This document shows, one piece after another, positions 46,680 to 58,634 of a stretch of DNA of 64,000 nucleotides. The translations under genes were made by a program, and so were the position numbers. The notes beneath the pieces are model-generated. The model was given only the letters and a program-made list of their open reading frames with translations. It had not been told where the DNA came from and made no database searches. The first letter of the stretch is position 1; each line of letters begins with the position of its first letter. The stretch comes from Neoscytalidium dimidiatum (taxonomy: Eukaryota; Ascomycota; Dothideomycetes; Botryosphaeriales; Botryosphaeriaceae), in contig CM074695.1 in NCBI GenBank assembly GCA_037367355.1, positions 3,100,001 through 3,164,000 on the forward strand, read 5' to 3'.

Positions 46680-47640
46680 GGGATCGAGAACGTAGATGAC
46701 GGATAATGTTTGGATTAATGGTAATTAGTAGCTCCGAGATATGGCATTACGTATGACCGATGTTCGCTTAAGATCACGCGAGTTCGCCCAAGTCGCAATT
46801 CCAGATAGGATGGGAGGATGGAAGGATGGAAGTAATGTGAACACCATCTTCTATGGAAACGAATCGGTCTCACTAGTATTGATATTGACGAAACTTTGAG
46901 GAAAAAATTTCTGGGGAACTAGTTGTCAAATTCAGTCGATGCAGCCAACGTATGAAGTTTCCCGCACGGCGGCTAACGGAATGCGGTACCGCTACCCAGG
47001 ATCTCTCGGGGTTCTTGGAGGCAATGCAGTCTTTGTTAGAGCTTCAGTCGCCACTTTATGGTGTACTGTCATCCTCTCTCCGTAATTTTGAGCATGTATT
47101 TCCGGCAGACAACAGCACGGACTTGATTTGATGAATGACAAGCTGGCTGGCCTTGAGTCTGTATAAATGTTTTTTTTTTCAGCTCGTGCCCGCCGCAAGC
47201 GGCCATCTTGTGATTCTCCGTTTTCTGGCCTCTGAATTCCATGGCGGCTGCGGGTAGTCTGCTGTCTGGCAGCATACCGGCCTCCGTTGTCCTTGCGTCT
47301 TTTGCCCTTCTCTTTCCCTTCTGGCGGCATCCTGATTTATTGCCCTGCTGGAGAGGAGGGAACCTTCTGGTATTCCCGCACACCACGGCTCTGGAGCAGT
47401 ACATGCACATCAAGCTCTAGAACATCAAGAGGCCCTTCCTTGTTGAATGTTACCTCCGTGCACATGCAATTCGCCATATTTGATGGTAAGATGGAAAAGA
47501 ATGAAAGGGGTGTCGCATTGCGCAGTAAGGAAAAAGGGATCGAGAAGAACGTAAGTCTCCTGTAATTTATATAAAAAAAAATAAGTTAACCCTCAACTTC
47601 TCGGTGTCGAATGGTGTCTTCTTGTGGTGGTGTTCTCTTG
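46680..47640. other. 1 kb without a supported gene
   Basis: Downstream of the protease. It contains short direct GGAT/GGAAGGAT repeats (about 46809-46829) and a short T run (about 47169-47179). No gene recognised. Confidence 0.4.
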
Positions 47641-49437
47641 GGCTGACCGACCCTGACCGGCGCTCTCCTCGCACCTTCCTCGTGCGTTGGGATGCACCTT
47701 TCCGGACTGCGAAACGCCCACACAACTGATCGTCAGGTCCCCAGCATGCTCACAAGCCCCAAGTCAAGCTCTCATCTACACGCTAAGTACATTGCCACCC
47801 ATTTGTCCACTAGCACCCTTGGCCCAGCTCAGAGTTGGCGGTTAAGCGCGGACAGGCAGCTCACAGTGCTCACCAAGCGGCAACCCAAAAGAAGGAGCGG
47901 GCTCCTGGCGAGAAAAAGTCTCGCAAGAACCTGCGTCAAAAGAAGGCTGCCGTGGAGAAAAACAGTTCTTCCCTCCATCGCGTTGATCAGCTTACATAAC
48001 GAGAGATTGTAAGCTGACACTTTCTCTAGAGGCTGAGGAGCAGAAACTCTCTCCTCCAGCTACTCCCTCCTGGGCTAAGCGCCTAAGTTGTGACGCGTTG
48101 CAGAATGGGGTAGACCCCCCCGATTTCTCTGCATTCGACTCACTACGTATCGTTGTCCCTGCAATTCGCCCTCCTGGTTAACGGCTTTCCTGGGCTTAGG
48201 ATGACCTCAAGCCAACCACGCTTCAATGCCCGAAGGACTGGAGAAACGACGTCGTCTGAGAAGACATAGTATCTTCAATCCCACTAGATCTCTACCATAT
48301 CTCCTCCAGTGGCCTTGTGCTGCGCCGTCATGTGCTCGACCCTGGCCGGATTGAGACTGACGCCCATTCGCTGGTCTCTTCCCTAAATAAGATTGAGACC
48401 GACAACCCATCCGTTTGTCTCTTTCCGAACGAGATTGAGAACGACGCCGGACCTGCCCATCTCTTCCTCAAAAACGGTCGAGATTGAGCCCCAATCCACC
48501 GATTTCTTCCCTATACAACGCTGAAATTGATGTCGGATTCTCCAGTGTCTTCCCCAACAAGCTTGAGACTGGCGCTTGCCTCCGTGCAATCACTAATTCA
48601 TCCTACGGATAACGCGTCCGGGGTCACCAGCGAGACAGTTGATGCAGCTTTCGCAGCTTCGACTTCTTGCATCACTCGAGAACTGGACAGCTCCCTCGCT
48701 AAACTTAAGCAGGAAATTAAAATCCCATGGCTCCTGCGAAGAACATCCGCAGGCTTTCCTCCCCAACCGGTGAAAACCAGCGAAGCAGGCGCATAGAAAA
48801 AATTTCTTCATGCTTAAACACCATAGTCTTATGGAAGTATTCTTCGCCTGCTCTCTGGATCGTGAAAGCACTAGCGTATATATGCTCGTTCTTTGCTCAT
48901 TTTTCGTTGACATTCCTATCATGCGTGGGAGGTTGAGGAAGGATCAAGCAAAGAAGTCATAGCGACAATGTGAAGAACCTTCGGCAAGTCCGTATGAGTA
49001 TAACCGACTCGAGACCGAAGCTACCGAGATCAAGGCCGAGACTGAAGAGCCAAGGCGGCTTCGGAATCGAGCGAGGACTGTTGGGCGAGGCCCGAAAGGC
49101 ATTTTAGAAATCCCCGATACCGTCAGGCGTGCACGAATCGAATCTGGGGCCGTAATTCGTGTAAAAACCGCAGAAACGATGGGCGACCTCTTGTTAGACG
49201 AAGGTCCACAATCGGCGGTCTCCACTCTGCGTAAAATGAAAATCACCGACCTCAAGACCTATCGGCCCGGGGCCAACAGCCAGAACAATAGTCTTCAGCA
49301 GCGACGTGAGGCCGCTTACTTGCGAATTTCTGCCCTCAAGCAAAGGAGTTGCGTTGCGTTAGCGCCCGAGCGAGACCGCCCCGAGGCACGTCTACAACAT
49401 AGAGGAGAGGATCGAAAGGAACAGGATTGCATCTGAT
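47641..49437 (+). pseudogene. possible decayed or poorly resolved gene with ~14-residue repeats
   Basis: Several protein-like blocks occur on the plus strand but not in one frame. Near 47850-47960 a Lys-rich block reads KKERAPGEKKSRKNLRQKK. At 48350-48600 there are five degenerate ~42-base units with protein pattern KIETDxxSxxLFxN, broken by a frame change after the third. At 48640-48796 comes ETVDAAFAASTSCITRELDS. A ~150-codon open stretch ends at 49437 (RLRNRARTVGRGPKGILEI, MGDLLLDEGPQSAVSTLRK) without an upstream ATG. Either introns that I could not place join these, or the gene is dead; the stops inside the repeats favour decay. I cannot name a family. Confidence 0.3.
48350..48600 (+). 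repeat. degenerate tandem repeat, ~42-base unit
   Basis: Units begin with ATTGAG/ATTGAT/CTTGAG at 48350, 48392, 48434, 48483, 48526 and 48562. The first two spacings are exactly 42 bases, the next 49, 43 and 36. The pattern is coding-like: a 14-residue period kept in frame for the first three units. Confidence 0.6.
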
Positions 49438-49683
49438 GGACTCTGTGTGACTGTAAGCCATGACATGAAAGAGCCGGAGGGATCGCCCGGCGAAATCGTG
49501 CTGTGGATCGGTCGTGGTGTTGAAGTGTCCGTGCAGCCAATCAGCCCGGCCCTCCCCCTGCCCCTCGCCTCGGCCGAGGAACATGCCGCTCCCAACCATT
49601 TGCCAACTGGTAGGCACGGCCCATAACGGCACGCAGGCTGCGAAAGGGCGCTAATGGAGGCGGCTGTACGTTTCCCCGGGATC

Positions 49684-50150
49684 TCATATAAAAAGGGCCC
49701 ATCCCTCGTCCATCCTGCTCTTCTTTTTTTCTTTAGCTCTCTTTGCCTTTTGGCTTAGATCAAGTGTAGTATCTGTTCTTTTCAGTTTAATCTCTGAAAC
49801 GTCTCTACGGAGACATTCGTGATTAATCTTGTTTTTGGACCTGGGGCGACGGCCGCTGAGCTTGCTCATGTCGCCGCCCACAGTGTCGCCCGTATTGCAC
49901 TGCCTCGGGCTGACGCGAACTACTTCACTCTTTTCGTTGAGTCTCTTGCCTTGCGCAGGACCTTGAGGAAGGGAATCGAATATTGGCGATTGAACTGAAA
50001 CGTGATGCGTGCCTTTTTTGAGAAAAGTGCTGTTGATGACTCGGCCAAGGATCGATGGCCAGTTGACTGTTAGGTGCACGATTGCAACTGGGTGTTTTTC
50101 GCCTTCTGCGATTGTGAAGAGCCACCGTGGATGCAGTGTGATCTGTCCTG
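49684..50150 (-). CDS. candidate C-terminal exon of an unrecognised basic protein
   Basis: A minus-strand frame ending at 49684 reads like real protein over ~150 residues: SGQITLHPRWLFTIAEGEK, PVAIVHLTVNWPSILGRVI, KKGTHHVSVQSPIFDSLPQ, then a basic C-terminus with LSQKAKRAKEKKKSRMDE that could be a nuclear signal. An acceptor-like pyrimidine tract plus CAG lies at about 50160. Upstream exons are unclear: a short piece MVDDDSSSKPALQ with a good donor occurs near 50400-50450, and VTANFFATHPNAGLNALDH near 50285-50340, but I could not join them in phase. I do not recognise the family. Confidence is for the presence of a coding exon, not for its limits. Confidence 0.4.
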
Positions 50151-51891
50151 ATGGGGTGGCTGGAAGAGAGGAGCGAAGCGCGTAGCAACAGCAATAGCAA
50201 GCAGTGCTCGACAGCGTCTTGCTGTTCTATATCTGTTTATGATGCCTATTGCGATGGAGAACTGTCACTGATGGGGCGACGCCGCTGTGGTCGAGCGCGT
50301 TGAGACCTGCATTGGGGTGGGTGGCGAAAAAATTTGCGGTGACACTGGCGAGTAAAAAACAGAACCATGCGTGATCGGCTAGGCCCCCTTCCGGCCTCTG
50401 GGGTATTACCTACCTGCAGCGCAGGCTTTGAAGACGAATCATCGTCTACCATGTGAAAAAAAAAGGGAGTATTACATGAATACGCGACTGTGGGCAGCAG
50501 CCAGCCCTGCAGTGGCCGCCACAAGCATCGCTGTGAGAATAAGACTGCCCACAAGACTATCTGCCGTCTAAAAAAACCCATCGTTACTGCCAGACAGTCT
50601 CAAGAGCAGATACCGACAGAAGATGCTGGACGTTGGCCACCATCAACGATGGCTGCTCTGTAGCGGGCGGGCAGCGTTGCGTCGCGTCGCGTCGAGGCAA
50701 CAACGCCTGCCCGGTCCTTCACTCATCTTTCACTTCCCTCACAGCAGTACTCTAGACGTTTAACCACAAGACTCCAACGACTAAGAACGTCCTGATAGTG
50801 GCTAGCCCACACGTATCCCGTAGGCATACGACATGCTCTACAATCTCGCGACCTTTCCTAGGCTGCCAGCATGCTCTCGGCACCAGTCTGATCGCAAACG
50901 AAACGCGTCCTAATCTCTGGACAAGATAGCTTTGAGGCCTCTTACCTTTATCTAGCTCCTTTCAACAGCTCACTCACAGAGCATAGCTACTCACTGTAAC
51001 AGACTTTCCAGAGCTACGAGTCAGCTTCTCCTGCCCCGCTGCCCAGCATGAAACGAGTAACGACAATACAAGCATCAAGCTTCGTCCTCTCGAAAATGAT
51101 CCAGAACGAACCAAGATCATTCTACGCGAGAGCTACAAATTACTCGAAACCGCCACCCATTACTTCCTCACACTTCGGTCATGAGAATATTCAATACAAC
51201 ACTGGCACCGAACAGAAGGTTCTCGTCTTGGCATATTCATAATGGTGGGAGAAATGTTATCTACTCCGACTGTACCCTGTTGTGTAGATAATCCTTCACT
51301 TGGGGAATTGTTGACATATTACGCGAGGACATGGCTCCCGTTTACTATGGCTATATATGTAATTTGTATGCCGCGGCGAGTGTTTCTGCCCTCGGACATA
51401 ACATTGGCGTCGTCCCGAGTGCTCTCGGCTTTTCGATGTTCATTGCAAAAATGCTGGAGATAGAGCCTATATTTACGTTCGTCTAGGAAAGGAGAGCAAG
51501 CTGTAACAGCTAGGGGATCTCGAGTTGTGGTTAATTCACGTATCAGACGTTCCCGTTTGATTGCGGAGAAGTATAGCTTCCAGGACATGAATGCACATGG
51601 ATTCGGTGTTTGAAGCATTTGGGGCCGAAGTACATCCATCGGCACTCGGATTGAAGAAGCGCAAAAGTGCTTCGAAGAGAAAATGGTCAGCGGGGACTGA
51701 GCTCTCGAACGTGTTTTTTTTTCCCCTGTCGTTACTATGAGGCTGCTTTGTGCGACTCCAATTTTAGGTGCGGGGTAGTAGCCTAGTCCAGTGGGTATAA
51801 AGCATCGAAGTTGAACTAGTCCCTTTCCTCGCTCTACATAACTTCTCCTATCTCGCATTCTACATAGGATTCCTAAGCTTCCATAGCCATT
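50151..51891. other. 1.7 kb, possible 5' exons then no supported gene
   Basis: The left 450 bases may contain upstream exons of the minus-strand candidate at 49684-50150. A short GCGTC run sits near 50680. The remainder up to the SDR-like gene shows nothing I can assign. Confidence 0.35.
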
Positions 51892-53340
51892 ATGACCAAG
51901 ATTTTTGCGTGAGTCTCCCCAATTAGCACACAGCTATGTGTACCAAGATTCCGATCAATTACATCATCATTCTATTGGACGTTAAGAGTCACATTCGACT
52001 GATCAACACAACAGTCTAGGGGCCACCGGATACATTGGCGGTGATGCTTTATACGCGATCTCCAATGCCCACCCAGAGTATGAATGGACGTGCTTGGTTC
52101 GCAACTCCGATAAGGGTGCCTTGGTTGCGAAACAGTATCCGAAAGTTAAGCTGGTCTACGGAGACCTTGACAGCTCGGACATTATCTCTGAGGAGGCCGC
52201 AAAAGCAGACATCGTTTGCAGTAAGCACATCCTGTTTCTCCTTCTACATTCCTGTTCTCAAACATTCTTGGTATTTCATTTCAGCCCAGTTTGAGGAATC
52301 ATCAGCACGCAAATCAAGGTGGTTTCTTTTCTTTAAGAAGGAAGAGCAAGACAGTTCCTGTGATGATTGTCTCTTCACTGCTGCACAAATTCTCGAGACA
52401 AGCGGCTATATAGACATCAGCCGCTAATTCTCATTACCTCAAACAACACGAGAACCCACCAAAAAGACTAACACCTCTCCCCTTCCCATCAGACTGGGCC
52501 AACTGCGACCACGCCGGCGCCGCCACCGCCATCGTGGCGGGCCTGTCCCAACGAACCGGCCCCTCCTTCTATATCCACACCTCGGGCACCGCCATCCTCA
52601 TGATCCACGACCAGCAGCTCCGCATCTTCGGGCAGCCCTCCTCCAAGATCTACGACGACCTCGCCTCCATCGGCGAAATCACCTCCCTCCCGGACGCGGC
52701 CTGGCACCGCGAGGTCGACAAGATCGTGCTCGCCGCGGGCACCGCCTCGCCGTCCGCCGCCGCCGCCATCCGCACCGCCATCGTCTGCCCCCCTTGCATC
52801 TACGGGCCCGGCCGCGGCCCGGCCAACGCGCGCAGCAGCCAGATCCCGGAGCTGACGCGGTGGACGCTCAAGCGCGGCCGCGGCTTCACCGTCGGCGAGG
52901 GCAAGGCGCGGTGGAGCAGCGTGCACGTGCAGGACCTGTCGGCGCTGTTCGTCAAGCTCGCCGAGGCGGCCTCGGCGGTCGAGGGCGCCGGTAGGGCGAC
53001 GTGGGGCGCGGAGGGGTACTACTTCGCCGAGAACGGGGAGTTCGAGTGGGGCGCGATGGCCGGGTTGATCGCGAAGGAATGCGCGAAGAGGGGCTTGATT
53101 GAGAGCGCGGAGATTGATCATCTGTCGGAGGACGAGGTGGAGAAGGTGGTGGGCAACGCGATTTTGGGGCCGATATGGGGACAGAATAGTCGGAGTAGGG
53201 CGAGCAGGGGGAGGGAGTTGTTGGGATGGAAGCCAGTGATGCCGAGTCTGGAGGAGGATATTGCAAGGAACGTAGATGTCGAGGCAGAGGCATTGGGGCT
53301 GGTGAAGAGACATGCTGAGGTGGCGGCTGGGAATGCTTGA
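51892..53340 (+). CDS. extended SDR-type NAD(P)-binding protein
   Basis: Exons are 51892-51908 (17 bases), 52015-52220 and 52493-53340, total 356 residues with phases closing. The N-terminus is a Rossmann fold with the GATGYIGG dinucleotide loop at residues 8-15, then CLVRNSDKG after strand 2 and LVYGDLDSSD after strand 3. Later landmarks are FYIHTSGTA, AAGTASPSAAA, VCPPCIYGPGRGP and WSSVHVQDLSALFVKLAEAA. This matches atypical extended short-chain dehydrogenases and NmrA/epimerase-like proteins common in fungi. The usual catalytic YxxxK is not evident, so it may be a redox sensor rather than an enzyme. The second intron is 272 bases, long for this window. The third exon is markedly more GC-rich than exon 2 and the intron. 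Substrate unknown. Confidence 0.8.
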
Positions 53341-53553
53341 ACGGAGATATGAGGTGCGCGAAAGAGAAAATTGTAGTTGGACGAGGATGGGTTGTAACAA
53401 GTGGACGGATCGGTTGAATCTGATGGGTATCTCTTGAATGAAGCTACTTACAACAAGCTTATTTACGAGCTTGTACAGAGGACAAAATGAAGATGAGAAT
53501 TTGAGGATTTTCTATTGTCGAGTAGAACGCCCTTGCCGATGCTAACAAATTGC

Positions 53554-55328
53554 TCAATGACCAGGTCTTAGGTCCACCACCTGGAATTCCAAACCGGGAG
53601 CTTCGAATACGTGCCCAGGCCTTAAAGCGTCTGTGTAGACATTTGGCACATCGTGCGGGTGGAAAATGCCGGGTCGAGTACAAGTCAAGATCGACTTGAG
53701 ACCAGGCGGATCTGTAAGGCGGAAGACGCCCCATCTAGAATGTTTTTGAGTGAAACATCTGACAAATTGGGGGAAATTTGGGAACTTACGAGGGATTCTT
53801 ACTGGGCGCACAGACGATGGCTATACTTTCCGGCAGCATGACCTGGTAGCCACAATGTGTATGCAAGTCTCTGCTGCTCATGAAGCAAGTCTGGGAAGGG
53901 TGGGTGTGGATCCAACCAAGGACCATGAGATCCTCGGAATCACAATAGTCAAATATGGCTGACTCGTTGACCGTTTCGCAGGTATCGGATGTGCTCTCCT
54001 GCTCCGGAATGACAACCCTCGAAATAAAAAGTGCATTTGAGATGAGGGTGCCACACAAGATGCCGCAGGTTTCTAGGTTGTTCCTGGTGTTTGGCGACGC
54101 CACGCGTAAAAATTCCGTGCGCAGTGTTGGGGGAATAAAGACAGTCCGCAGTGGCGTGCCGTTCTCAAGAAATGCCGTGGGCTTGAACGTGTAATCTCCC
54201 GAGTTAAGTTCGTGGTGAGGCGGAGGAGTCGCAGACGCGGAGCGGGACGTCGCATTGGAGCCGTCGGAGTCCAAGTGCTTTCCTGGCAATGGTGGTGGCG
54301 CATCACCCTCCTGATCTATGGCAACCTTGCGTGGAATGCTAGGTGGAGACACAGGCGAGCGGAGAGGGCTCTTGTTTGGTAAGGGTGGAGCGCGTGCTGA
54401 CGGCGGCGTCAGTGGCCTCATGCCCGAGTTGGAGAATGGTTCGTAGGAGCTCTTCTGCGGAACATGAGGATAGCTGTATGGCGCAGTACGAGGTGACGAG
54501 AGACCAGGGTCGACAGAGCCTCTTCGGCGCGCAATGGCTTCCTGCCCACGGCGGCCAACTTGGGTAATGAGCTGGCTAAGGTCATCTGGTTCCTCCTTTG
54601 CCCCGTCGCTGGCTAGATCGTCTTCCCAATTGCTCCACATGCCACCTGTCCGGCGTTCGGCCTCCTCTTCGTCAGACACGCCGGCCTGGCGGACCTTCCT
54701 CTTGGCCAAGTCTCTTCTCCGAATTTCCTTTTGGGCAATTCTGACCGCAAGGTCTCGGTTCTCGCCGGCATCGAGAGATTGCTTGCCTCCGAACAAGGCG
54801 GGATCCGAAGACTTCCTCGCATGCAAGACGAGGTTGTCAAAGTCGCGTGCAAGCTGGGTGGGGCTAGCAACCGTCTGCCTCTGAGAAGCGGCCTTCTGTC
54901 TCTCAGCATCCTTCTTGATTGCCTTGTATCTTTCATGCCGCTTGTTTATCCTGGGCTTCAGCTCTTCCATCTTGAGCAGGTTCCGCTTAACGATCTTGCT
55001 GGCTTCCTGTAGGGCTTGCTTGTTGGCGGGGTCCCTGGCTTCAGGATGCCTTTGGAGCTTTTCGAGGATGAGCATAGCATGGCGGAAGAGCAGGAGATAG
55101 GCTTGCTGGTCATTTCCCTCGCGTTCGTATATGCGTGCCTGACTGAATGTGAGCAAGCGACGGTAGGAGAGTGGCAGACGACGGGCGGCGATGACAGACT
55201 TCCTTCTGAATGGTGTCGGCGCTGCGGAGCCAGTAGCGAAGAGGGACCATTTGGTTGTAGTCGAAGTTGGCAGCCTGCTGAACGATCTCCTCCACGCTCA
55301 GCGGCTCGGATATTCTGAACGAAGCCAT
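53554..55328 (-). CDS. AMSH/Sst2-type JAMM deubiquitinase
   Basis: AMSH-family metalloproteases cleave Lys63-linked ubiquitin chains on endosomes, working with ESCRT-0. Exons on the minus strand are 55328-55200, 55138-53790 and 53734-53554, total 552 residues. The N-terminal ~110 residues form the USP8/AMSH dimerisation helical domain (SVEEIVQQAANFDYNQMVPL, REGNDQQAYLLLFRHAMLIL). A basic coiled region and a Pro/Ser-rich linker with PPLPNKSP and PPPLPGK (possible SH3 ligands) follow. The JAMM zinc site is intact: LGWIHTHPSQTCFMSSRDLHTH, with two His and the Asp in the right spacing, plus upstream Glu in the NNLETCGILCG stretch. The first intron begins GTCTGT, a weak donor, but its junction restores KEARIYEREGND. 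Divergent to the mtTFB-like gene, sharing 462 bases. Confidence 0.93.
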
Positions 55329-55790
55329 ATTGGCGGTGTTTGCCGGCGGTGGTGTCGACAGGCTCGCGGTGGGCCGTGGGGTGACAGGCAGGCGCGGAAC
55401 GGTCGGTGTATCGGGTTAAGGAAGTTGAGGATCAAGGAGACTGCGCAGGCGTCTAACGGTAGGTCGAGCGAGCGGTTGGGGTAGAGTGCGCAGCATGAAG
55501 CTCAGCAGACTTCATGGTAGCGAGCCCAGCGCATTCTTCGGTGCCTGAAGTACGGGTGGGTGGGCATGTGCGTCACTGGGAGTCCGTGGTAGAGCAGCAC
55601 CAGCCGGGCGGACCGTGCGCAGCCGCCGCGTGGGCGGTGAGCAGCGCGATCTCGTTCCTTAACGCCAAAAGAATGCGGACGGCCTTTTCTGCTGCTTGGC
55701 CCTGGTGCCGATCTGCCGCCCGGACGTCCTTAGCTTTTCGCATTGCGACACCTCCTACGCCCTGCGCCGCCACCATGCCACTATGCCAAC
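55329..55790. promoter_or_regulatory. shared divergent promoter
   Basis: 462 bases between the starts of the AMSH-like gene (minus) and the mtTFB-like gene (plus). Any cis elements must serve both. I do not recognise a specific motif. Confidence 0.55.
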
Positions 55791-57636
55791 ATGAGACCCT
55801 CGCTCGTTCTGCGCTATAGAGCAACAGCCAGCAAGACCCCCGGCCTTGACAAGGCGCGGAAAGCCCGGCGCAAGGCTGTTCTGCCTCTTGCCCTGAAACT
55901 AGCCAAGGACGACACCCGTACTGGTGCTGCTGCGACGCGCGCTGACATCGTGAGCCCTGCGCTTTGCGGTATTATACCTCTGCCGGTTATCGCCTGTGCC
56001 TGAAACGGGCTAATCGCTCTTAGATGATATTCTGTCCTACATTGGCCCGTCACTGGAGCAGTACAAGCACTGTGATATCATCGACGCTAATCCGGGCGCA
56101 GCCCTCTGGTCTTCCAGAGTTCACGAGTACCTAAAGCCTCGGCGACACATCCTCCTCGAGCCCGATGCTTTCTACAAGCCCTATCTTCAACCTCTGCTGG
56201 ACCAGCCAGGCTCCAAATACGTTCATGGCCCCGCCTGTGAGACAGTACTGCAATCTTTGAGAGAGACGCTGAAAAGCGATCTGCTTCCAGATCAGCACGC
56301 GCTCAAACATGGCGATCCAGACCTGAACAAAACCAACAACACCTTGCTGTTACTTCTAAACCTCAGCCGCATCAAAGCCGCCACTTCTCGTACCGCCTAT
56401 TTCCTCGTGCGCGACACGGTGAACGCTCTCACGGCTACGGCTTGGACACACACTGGCATACACCAATATGGCCAAATACGGATGCTTGTTTGGATCGGTG
56501 ATTACTTCCAGGAGCGCCTGCTGCCAAAAGACGTGAACCAAATGGACTCATACGGCTTTTCGTTCCAGCACCGCACAGACACTAAGGTCATCGCCCTTGA
56601 TTCCAATCCAAAGTTACCTCGGGAGGACACTACTCTGGAGCTCTCCAGTGCCGTTCGTTCCGTTGAGAAGATGCGGAAGCTTGGATTGGAACTACCTCCC
56701 AACCGTCAGACCCGGATGCACCAAATAGCTTTAGCTTTGCTTGCAACAAGGACTGCGGATGACGTCCAAGCCGAGCTGAAATCAGCAATCATAGCGCTGA
56801 AAAGTACGAATGAAGAAGTTGAAGAACTCCAGGCTGCTTTCGATTCTGGTACACTCAAAACCCCAGGGTCAGAGCTTTGGCAAGCCCGTTTGACGGAGCT
56901 GCTCAAAATCTCGCAAAGATCGCGAAAGAACCGACGCAACGAATTTTCTAGTCTGGTACCTCTCTGGAGCTCGGCGGATGAGCTCCATCAGCTTGAGCTC
57001 GCCATTGTTGACGAGAGCTTATCTGCGCAAGAGCGCTTGGCTGCAAAAGAGAAGTTCGACGAGCTTGCTTCTGAGCTTTCAAAAAAGGCCCGAAAACTGG
57101 CTAGAAACCGTTTCCAGATATTCTACAACGTTCTCGACAATCGCAGAGCCTTTTACCACGATCCCTCCTACTTAAGTTGGGACAACAGGCCCTTCGAGCC
57201 TCTCCACACAGAGCCACATGAATTCTATCCTCAGCAAAACTTGGCCCTTTTGGATATAACACCGAAGCCCGCACCGCGCGAATATTCTACACTGGATATC
57301 CACTACTGGCAACGCTTCGCTGATAAGTTATTCGAGCGCCAGGCTGCACCCATCAGCAAAGCCCTGGACTCTCTGCGAATCGGTTCCGCTGAGCTCATCC
57401 TTCCTCAAGTAGGTGCTGTTAATGATCCCCGGCGAGGAGGTTCTTTAAACACCGAAGAAGTACGGGTACGGTGTCTGACTCCAGAAATGGTGGATGGGAT
57501 TGTTGATGCTTGGAGGAGCTGGGAATTTCGACCAGAGTCATTGGAGAAAATCCTCACAGAAACCCGAATCGACTGGGATGATGTGGCTGTTGGTTCTGGA
57601 GTAGGTAGTGGCGCCCTCCGCTTAATTCGGCGGTAG
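55791..57636 (+). CDS. mitochondrial transcription factor B / rRNA dimethylase-like protein
   Basis: Member of the mtTFB/Mtf1 family, derived from KsgA/Dim1 rRNA dimethylases; fungal members act as mitochondrial transcription initiation factors. Exons are 55791-55968 and 56024-57636 with a 55-base phase 1 intron, total 596 residues. The junction gives the family run ADIVSPALCDDILSYIGPSL, which argues against the earlier GTGAGC donor. The N-terminus (residues 1-35) is rich in Arg/Lys/Ala with few acids, as in mitochondrial presequences. The SAM-binding region is CDIIDANPGAALWSSRVHEYL, with the canonical glycine motif reduced, then HILLEPDAFY. Filamentous-fungal members are longer than yeast Mtf1 by a C-terminal helical extension, as here. 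Identity of the family is good; loss of methylation activity is inference. Confidence 0.82.
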
Positions 57637-58047
57637 AGAGTGGAGATGGCGAAGTATGCTCCGAATTCGAACTGCATTCGCCATCGTGCCGCACATCATA
57701 TGAATGTCGCTTAGACTGTGCCCAAGATCCGGCGGTCATTTGCTTTGGTGAACCACCAAATCCCTACGACATCGGACATCTTTGTACACGCTCGTATAAA
57801 ATACAGTCAGCTATCTGATCTGATAATCTTCTGGTACCTGCTGTACCGAGTATTCGACACACGGTTCTCGGCTTTCTGAAGCTTGCCAATACTATAATGT
57901 GATCTGGCATGAATGTGAGATGCTTCCTGGCAGCAGTCTCATGATGGACCGTAATATAGTAGACTCTATCATAAGCAAAGCCGCCTGTCTCAGAAGCCTA
58001 CCGCCATCAACCCGTAGAGCTGAGTTTTGCGATTAACCTGAATCTTC
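57637..58047. other. convergent intergenic region
   Basis: 411 bases between the ends of the mtTFB-like and bL31m genes. No other feature seen. Confidence 0.4.
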
Positions 58048-58634
58048 CTATTTCGAGCCCTTCTTGTCCTCTCCGCTTACGGGCTTCCCTTGTTGTCCTG
58101 CTGCCGTTCCTTTCTTTTCTTCGGATCTGCTGTACCCACTGATCAAATCGAGCAGACTTTCATCGGCATCCTGCCGCGAAAGTCCCTCCTCGCCCTCGCT
58201 TGCCTAGATAATGCAAATCCGTTAGCATTTCCATATCTCCGAGTGCCTGGAGAGAGATTTCTGGAACGGGATAGGGAGAGACGTGCTTCCTCGGGATCCT
58301 CAGTTATCTCCGAATCCCATCCACGTCCAAACTTTGCTCTGAAAGCGCGCAAGCGGCCGGCCTCATCCTCCTCCACGTTCATCAACTTCTGGCTAGTAGG
58401 ATTCCATAAGGGATGGTTGCGGATATCTTTTGTGCTGCGGTAGACGGGTGCGGGCGACGTAGTCCGGTGCAGGTATGTGCTGCCATCGGAGAGAGTGATG
58501 AGCTGCGTGAAGGTGTACGGACGCTTAGGTCGCCGCAACAGGGTCGCGTGGCGGCATTGGGTCTTGGGGAGGAGGGAGGAGTTGCTGCCTAGGCGGCGCA
58601 CTGTGGGCACTGGAGACGGGAGTGCGGGTGGCAT
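58048..58634 (-). CDS. MRPL36: mitochondrial large ribosomal subunit protein bL31m
   Basis: Homologue of yeast Mrpl36 (bL31m), part of the mitochondrial 54S subunit. Exon 1 (58634-58287) encodes the presequence-like N-terminus and the conserved core RRPKRPYTFTQLITLSDGST, ATSPAPV-like segment (TTSPAPVYRSTKDIRNHPLW). The C-terminal exon (58203-58048) encodes ASEGEEGLSRQDADESLLDL then ISGY and a Lys-rich end. The intron has a TGCTAAC branch site and CTAG acceptor, but no GT donor is in phase. The only phase-compatible donor I find is GC (GAGGAA followed by GCACGT), giving an 83-base GC-AG intron and a protein of 167 residues. If unspliced, the frame would end at 58143 with an unrelated tail. Start chosen at MPPALPSP; an upstream ATG at 58769 would add 45 residues. 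Divergent to the flavin-reductase-like gene. Confidence 0.8.

Noticed and set aside
52489..53400. 303-codon open frame on the minus strand opposite the SDR-like gene
   Set aside because: It is antisense to a recognisable protein with high GC in third positions, which removes stops on the other strand; its own protein is Arg/Ala/Pro-rich and unlike any family.
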